This document shows, piece by piece, positions 13,141 to 15,611 of a stretch of 15,611 nt of DNA. The notes below the pieces were generated by a model. It saw only the letters and a program-made list of their open reading frames with translations. It ran no database searches and was not told where the DNA came from. The DNA is from RHKX01 sp964641695 (GTDB lineage: Bacteria; Actinomycetota; Thermoleophilia; Solirubrobacterales; 70-9): NCBI GenBank assembly GCA_964641695.1, contig CAZXKG010000060.1:1-15611 (forward strand), written 5' to 3'. The translations under genes and the position numbers were made by a program. The stretch's first letter is position 1. Every line of letters begins with the position of its first letter.

Positions 13141-13146
13141 ATTATC
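13141..13146 (-). promoter_or_regulatory. -10 box (GATAAT) of the endonuclease/exonuclease/phosphatase gene
   Basis: Minus-strand GATAAT matches TATAAT at 5 of 6 positions and lies 7 nt before GTG 13133, predicting a leaderless transcript. It shares the 108-bp divergent region with the argF promoter. Confidence 0.5.
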
Positions 13147-13224
13147 CGAGCGGCTCCGGCGGCGGCTCGGCGGTAGCCGGCGCCCGGGCGCGGGCGCGGC
13201 GATTCGAGGCCGATCCGAACGCCG

Positions 13225-13230
13225 GTAACG
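13225..13230 (+). promoter_or_regulatory. -10 box (TAACGT) of argF
   Basis: TAACGT fits TANNNT and lies 11 nt before ATG 13242. No ribosome-binding site precedes that ATG, so a leaderless or very short leader is likely. Confidence 0.35.
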
Positions 13231-13241
13231 TGGCCGGCCTG

Positions 13242-14114
13242 ATGGCAACCGACGTGATCACCGGACTCGAGATCGCCGAGCGGATCCCGGCGCTGCTCGA
13301 CAGGGCAGCCGAGATGAAACGGGAGCGCCCGGAGGCAGGCGCGGGCTCGCTCGCCGGCAGGTCGGTCGGGCTGATCTTCGAGAAGCCGTCGACCCGGACG
13401 CGAGTTTCCTTCGAGGTCGGGATCAACGAGCTGGGCGGCTCGCCGGTGATCCTGCGCAGCGACGAGTTGCAGCTCAGCCGCGGGGAGTCGATCGAGGACG
13501 TCGGCCGCGTTCTCTCCCGCTATCTCGCCGCGATCGGGATCCGCAGCGGCTCCGACGCGACGATCGAGGCACTGGTCGAGGCGGCGGACGTCCCTGTCTT
13601 CAACATGCTCACGCCGAGCCACCACCCGTGTCAGGCGCTGGCCGACCTGTTGACGCTCCAGGAGCGCTTCGATCATCTCGACGGGCTGCGGGTGGCCTAC
13701 GTGGGCGACGGCAACAACGTCGCTCGATCGCTGGCGCTGCTTGGCGCCGCGGTTGGGATCGAGGTCGTCGTCTCCTCGCCCGAAGGCTTCGCGCTGGAGG
13801 CCGATCTTCCGGCGACGCTGATCACCGATCCGCTCGAGGCCGTTCGCGGCGCCGACGCGATCTACACCGACGTCTGGATCAGCATGAGCGACTCTGACGC
13901 CGAGGAGAAGCGCCGCGCCTTGGAGCCGTACCGGGTGGACTCGCTGCTGCTCGAGGCAGCGTCGGAGCGAGCGGTCGTGCTCCACTGCCTCCCCGCGCAT
14001 CCCGGCGAGGAGATCACCGAGGAGGTCCTCTACGGCCCGCGCTCGGCGGTCTTCGACCAGGCCGAGAACCGCTTGCACGCGCAGAAGGCGCTGCTCGAGC
14101 TGCTGCTCGGCTGA
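13242..14114 (+). CDS. argF: Ornithine carbamoyltransferase
   Basis: The 290-residue cytosolic enzyme of arginine biosynthesis makes citrulline from ornithine and carbamoyl phosphate. The carbamoyl-phosphate motif EKPSTRTR (S50-R54) is present. So are the HHPCQALADLLTL motif, the ornithine-site Asn in VFNMLT, TDVWISMS (the Asp, Ser and Met of the SMG loop, with Gly changed to Ser), and HCLPAHPGEEITEEV. In most OTCs the last is HCLPAHRG, so Pro replaces Arg just after the active Cys loop. The N-terminus at ATG 13242 begins at the usual first helix (GLEIAERIPALLDRA). The longer open frame to 13017 would overlap the divergent gene and is rejected. No other arg genes are in the window. Confidence 0.9.
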   Translation: MATDVITGLEIAERIPALLDRAAEMKRERPEAGAGSLAGRSVGLIFEKPSTRTRVSFEVGINELGGSPVILRSDELQLSRGESIEDVGRVLSRYLAAIGIRSGSDATIEALVEAADVPVFNMLTPSHHPCQALADLLTLQERFDHLDGLRVAYVGDGNNVARSLALLGAAVGIEVVVSSPEGFALEADLPATLITDPLEAVRGADAIYTDVWISMSDSDAEEKRRALEPYRVDSLLLEAASERAVVLHCLPAHPGEEITEEVLYGPRSAVFDQAENRLHAQKALLELLLG

Positions 14115-14168
14115 GCCGGATCCGGCGACCCAGGTGAAGCGGTCGGTCGGTGCAGCAGGGATGGGCCA

Positions 14169-14192
14169 GCGGCCTGACCGGGATCAGGCTGC
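14169..14192 (+). terminator. Possible hairpin terminator after argF
   Basis: GCGGCCTGA (14169-14177), loop CCGGGA, TCAGGCTGC (14184-14192) form a 9-pair stem with one G.U, 55 nt after the argF stop. There is no U-tract, so it would be a non-canonical terminator of the kind proposed in high-GC actinobacteria. Confidence 0.35.
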
Positions 14193-14235
14193 GCGCCGGC
14201 TCGCGCGCTCGGTCCCAACGCGTGTCGGGGGTTCG

Positions 14236-14241
14236 TAAACT
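14236..14241 (+). promoter_or_regulatory. -10 box (TAAACT) of the tRNA-Glu gene
   Basis: TAAACT lies 9 nt before the first base of the mature tRNA, the expected distance for a -10 box with a very short 5' leader. No clear -35 match is seen. Confidence 0.45.
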
Positions 14242-14250
14242 GCCGCGCAC

Positions 14251-14322
14251 GGCCCCGTCGTCTAATGGTTAGGACTCCAGGTTTTCAACCTGGCAACGGG
14301 GGTTCAATTCCCCCCGGGGCTA
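14251..14322 (+). tRNA. tRNA-Glu (anticodon UUC)
   Basis: A 72-nt cloverleaf. The acceptor stem is GGCCCCG (14251-14257) with CGGGGCT (14315-14321), including a terminal G.U as in other actinobacterial tRNA-Glu. The D-arm region is TCTAATGGTTAGGA. The anticodon stem CCAGG/CCTGG encloses loop TTTTCAA (anticodon TTC, reading GAA/GAG). The T arm is GGGGG, TTCAATT, CCCCC, and the discriminator is A. The CCA end is not encoded, so it must be added after transcription. Confidence 0.95.
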
Positions 14323-14347
14323 TTCCGGCGTCCGCGATGAGGAGAAG

Positions 14348-15118
14348 ATGCAACCCGAGATCTCGATAGGCCCGCTGACCCTGCAGACCTTCGGGTTGAT
14401 GTTCGGCCTCGGCTTCATCGTCGCGGGAGTGATCGTCGGCAAGCGCTTCAAGGAGCTCGGCAAGCCCACCGACTGGGCGTACGAGATGGCCTTCGCCGCC
14501 CTGATCGGCGGCCTCGTCGGCGCCCGCGTCTACTACCTGATCGAGCATTGGGACGAGGTCGGCGACGACCTGCTCGGGAGCATCTTCAGCGGCGCGGGTC
14601 TGACTTGGTACGGCGGTGCGATCGGCGGGGCGCTGGCGGTGCTCGCCTGGGCCTGGTGGCGGGGTCTCCTGCAGCTACTTCTGCTCGACGTCGCGGCGGT
14701 GCCACTCGCAGCGGGCTACGCGATCGGGCGGATCGGCTGCCAGCTCGCCGGCGACGGCGACTACGGAAAGCCGTGGGATGGGCCGTGGGCGATGGCCTAT
14801 CCGAACGGGACGGTCCCGACCGAGGAGGAGGTCCATCCGACCCCTGTCTACGAGACCCTCTTCATGGGCGCCGCGGCGATCGTCCTCTGGCAGCTCCGCG
14901 ACCGCTTCAAGCCGGGGATCCTCTTCGCGATGTACTTGATGATCGCCGGCTTCGAGCGCTTCATGATCGAGTTCCTCCGCCTCAACGAGGACGTCGCGAT
15001 CGGGTTGACGCAGGCTCAGCTCCTCAGCCTGGTGATGATCCTGACGGGTGGAACCTGGATCGCCGTTGTCCAATCCCGCGACGGAATCAGGGCCACGGAG
15101 CGCCCGAAGTTCGCCTGA
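14348..15118 (+). CDS. lgt: Phosphatidylglycerol:prolipoprotein diacylglyceryl transferase
   Basis: The 256-residue integral membrane enzyme moves diacylglycerol from phosphatidylglycerol to the lipobox cysteine of prolipoproteins, the first step of lipoprotein maturation. Motifs: LVGARVYYLI (R60), GLTWYGGAIGG (Tyr in the position of the E. coli His), the Lgt signature GRIGCQLAGDGDYG (R128, G130, D136, G140), HPTPVYE, and FERFMIEFLRLNED. About seven hydrophobic helices are visible. ATG 14348 is preceded by GAGGAG at 14339-14344 with a short 3-nt spacer. The start lies only 25 nt after tRNA-Glu, so lgt is probably transcribed from the tRNA promoter. Confidence 0.95.
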   Translation: MQPEISIGPLTLQTFGLMFGLGFIVAGVIVGKRFKELGKPTDWAYEMAFAALIGGLVGARVYYLIEHWDEVGDDLLGSIFSGAGLTWYGGAIGGALAVLAWAWWRGLLQLLLLDVAAVPLAAGYAIGRIGCQLAGDGDYGKPWDGPWAMAYPNGTVPTEEEVHPTPVYETLFMGAAAIVLWQLRDRFKPGILFAMYLMIAGFERFMIEFLRLNEDVAIGLTQAQLLSLVMILTGGTWIAVVQSRDGIRATERPKFA

Positions 15119-15149
15119 GGCCGCCGTCGGAAGCAGGTTCTTCAGCATC

Positions 15150-15200
15150 ATGATGTACAAACTCCGTCTCGACGTGGTCGCGTACGTGGAGGCCGGCTGA
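15150..15200 (+). CDS. Possible 16-residue leader peptide before the SDR gene
   Basis: A short frame, MMYKLRLDVVAYVEAG, ends at TGA 15198-15200, overlapping the ATG of the next gene (TGATG). It contains that gene's GGAGG site (15188-15192). It has no good ribosome-binding site of its own. It may be a coupled leader peptide, or chance. Confidence 0.2.
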   Translation: MMYKLRLDVVAYVEAG

Positions 15201-15611
15201 TGGATCTGGGAATCGAGGGCAGGATCGCGCTCGTCCTCGGGGCGAGCACCGGCCTCGGTCGTGAGGTCGCGCTGACGCTCGCCGGGGAGGGGGCGAGAGT
15301 GGCGATCTCATCGCGGTCGCAGGAGAAGCTCGAGACCGCGGCCGCCGCGGTCGCCGAGCTCGAGGTCGTGGCGCTCGCCGCGGACGCCTCCATCCCGGAG
15401 GAGGTCGAGGCTCTTCCGGGGAGGGTGGAGGAGGCGCTCGGCCCGATCGAGATCCTCGTCCTCAACACCGGCGGCCCACCGCCGGGACCGGCTCTCGATG
15501 CCGATGCAGACACCTGGCGCACCGCGTACCAGTCGCTCGTGCTCGCGCCTCTCGAGCTGGCGCGCGCCTGCGTCCCCGGAATGCCGGAGCGGGGCTGGGG
15601 CCGGATCGTCA
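15200..15611 (+). CDS. Short-chain dehydrogenase/reductase (SDR), 3' end outside window
   Basis: The first 137 residues of a classical SDR are visible. The Rossmann motif LVLGASTGLGREVALTLAG matches TGxxxGxG. An ARVAISSRSQEKLE segment follows, with Ser-Arg after beta-2 favouring NADP(H). Next comes AADAS, and LNTGGPPPG replaces the usual NNAG. The catalytic Ser-Tyr-Lys lies beyond the edge and cannot be checked. It resembles FabG-like 3-oxoacyl reductases and related oxidoreductases; the substrate is unknown. ATG 15200 has GGAGG 7 nt upstream. Confidence 0.85.
   Translation, partial: MDLGIEGRIALVLGASTGLGREVALTLAGEGARVAISSRSQEKLETAAAAVAELEVVALAADASIPEEVEALPGRVEEALGPIEILVLNTGGPPPGPALDADADTWRTAYQSLVLAPLELARACVPGMPERGWGRIV

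Noticed and set aside
13017..13241. N-terminal extension of argF from ATG 13017
   Set aside because: It would overlap the divergent gene and add a low-complexity segment before the usual first helix of OTC.
12249..14078. Extension of the endonuclease/exonuclease/phosphatase frame upstream over argF
   Set aside because: The fold starts at GTG 13133 with a -10 box just before it; the upstream extension is antisense to argF.
14251..14322. tRNA-associated attachment site for an integrated element
   Set aside because: No direct repeat of the tRNA 3' end and no integrase were found in the window.

Overview
The window is high-GC DNA from what looks like an actinobacterium, most likely class Thermoleophilia (Solirubrobacterales-like). 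That placement is inferred from gene content, not from a marker tree. It rests on a CDP-alcohol phosphatidyltransferase beside actinobacterial inositol-1-phosphate synthase, a luciferase-like F420-type oxidoreductase, a histone-H1-like Lys/Ala protein, a tRNA without encoded CCA, and many apparently leaderless genes with a TANNNT box 6-11 nt before an ATG or GTG. A run of exactly 100 N (5700-5799) shows it is a scaffolded draft assembly.

Layout. 1-1760: the end of a CDP-alcohol phosphatidyltransferase, then ino1, together a phosphatidylinositol-phosphate pathway, closed by a strong hairpin terminator. 1853-2836 (+): a protein-arginine-methyltransferase-like enzyme, convergent with a CelD/FemAB-type GNAT (-). 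4055-5653 (-): a GMC flavin oxidoreductase, divergent from the next block. 5654-5942: an intergenic region with an array of 74-bp hairpin repeats interrupted by the assembly gap. 5943-8606 (+): a glycosyltransferase-4/PHP-phosphoesterase fusion, then an Fe-S uracil-DNA-glycosylase-like protein with altered catalytic motifs. 8651-9058 (+): a small membrane protein. 9199-12139 (-): a tightly packed operon of H1-like protein, TrmA/RlmD-type RNA m5U methyltransferase and LLM-class oxidoreductase, with stop/start overlaps. 12249-13133 (-): an endonuclease/exonuclease/phosphatase-fold protein, divergent from argF (+). 14251-15611 (+): tRNA-Glu(UUC), lgt, and the start of an SDR gene.

The most unusual feature is a small hairpin element with a core of about 27 nt, seen in two settings. 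It forms a tandem intergenic array next to the GT4-PHP gene. It is also inserted twice, as exact 39-bp (13-codon) units, in frame inside the RNA methyltransferase gene, adding two copies of the peptide GSGREAEHSP. The arms of the two versions differ by a compensatory A:T to G:C change, and the only core difference is synonymous in the methyltransferase frame. This resembles the protein-invading palindromic elements known from Rickettsia, here in an actinobacterium. Other points of interest are a methyltransferase gene with no ATG/GTG/TTG start before its TRAM domain (possible AUA start in an AUAG overlap), a possible structured ino1 leader, and the GT4-PHP fusion with a changed EX7E motif.
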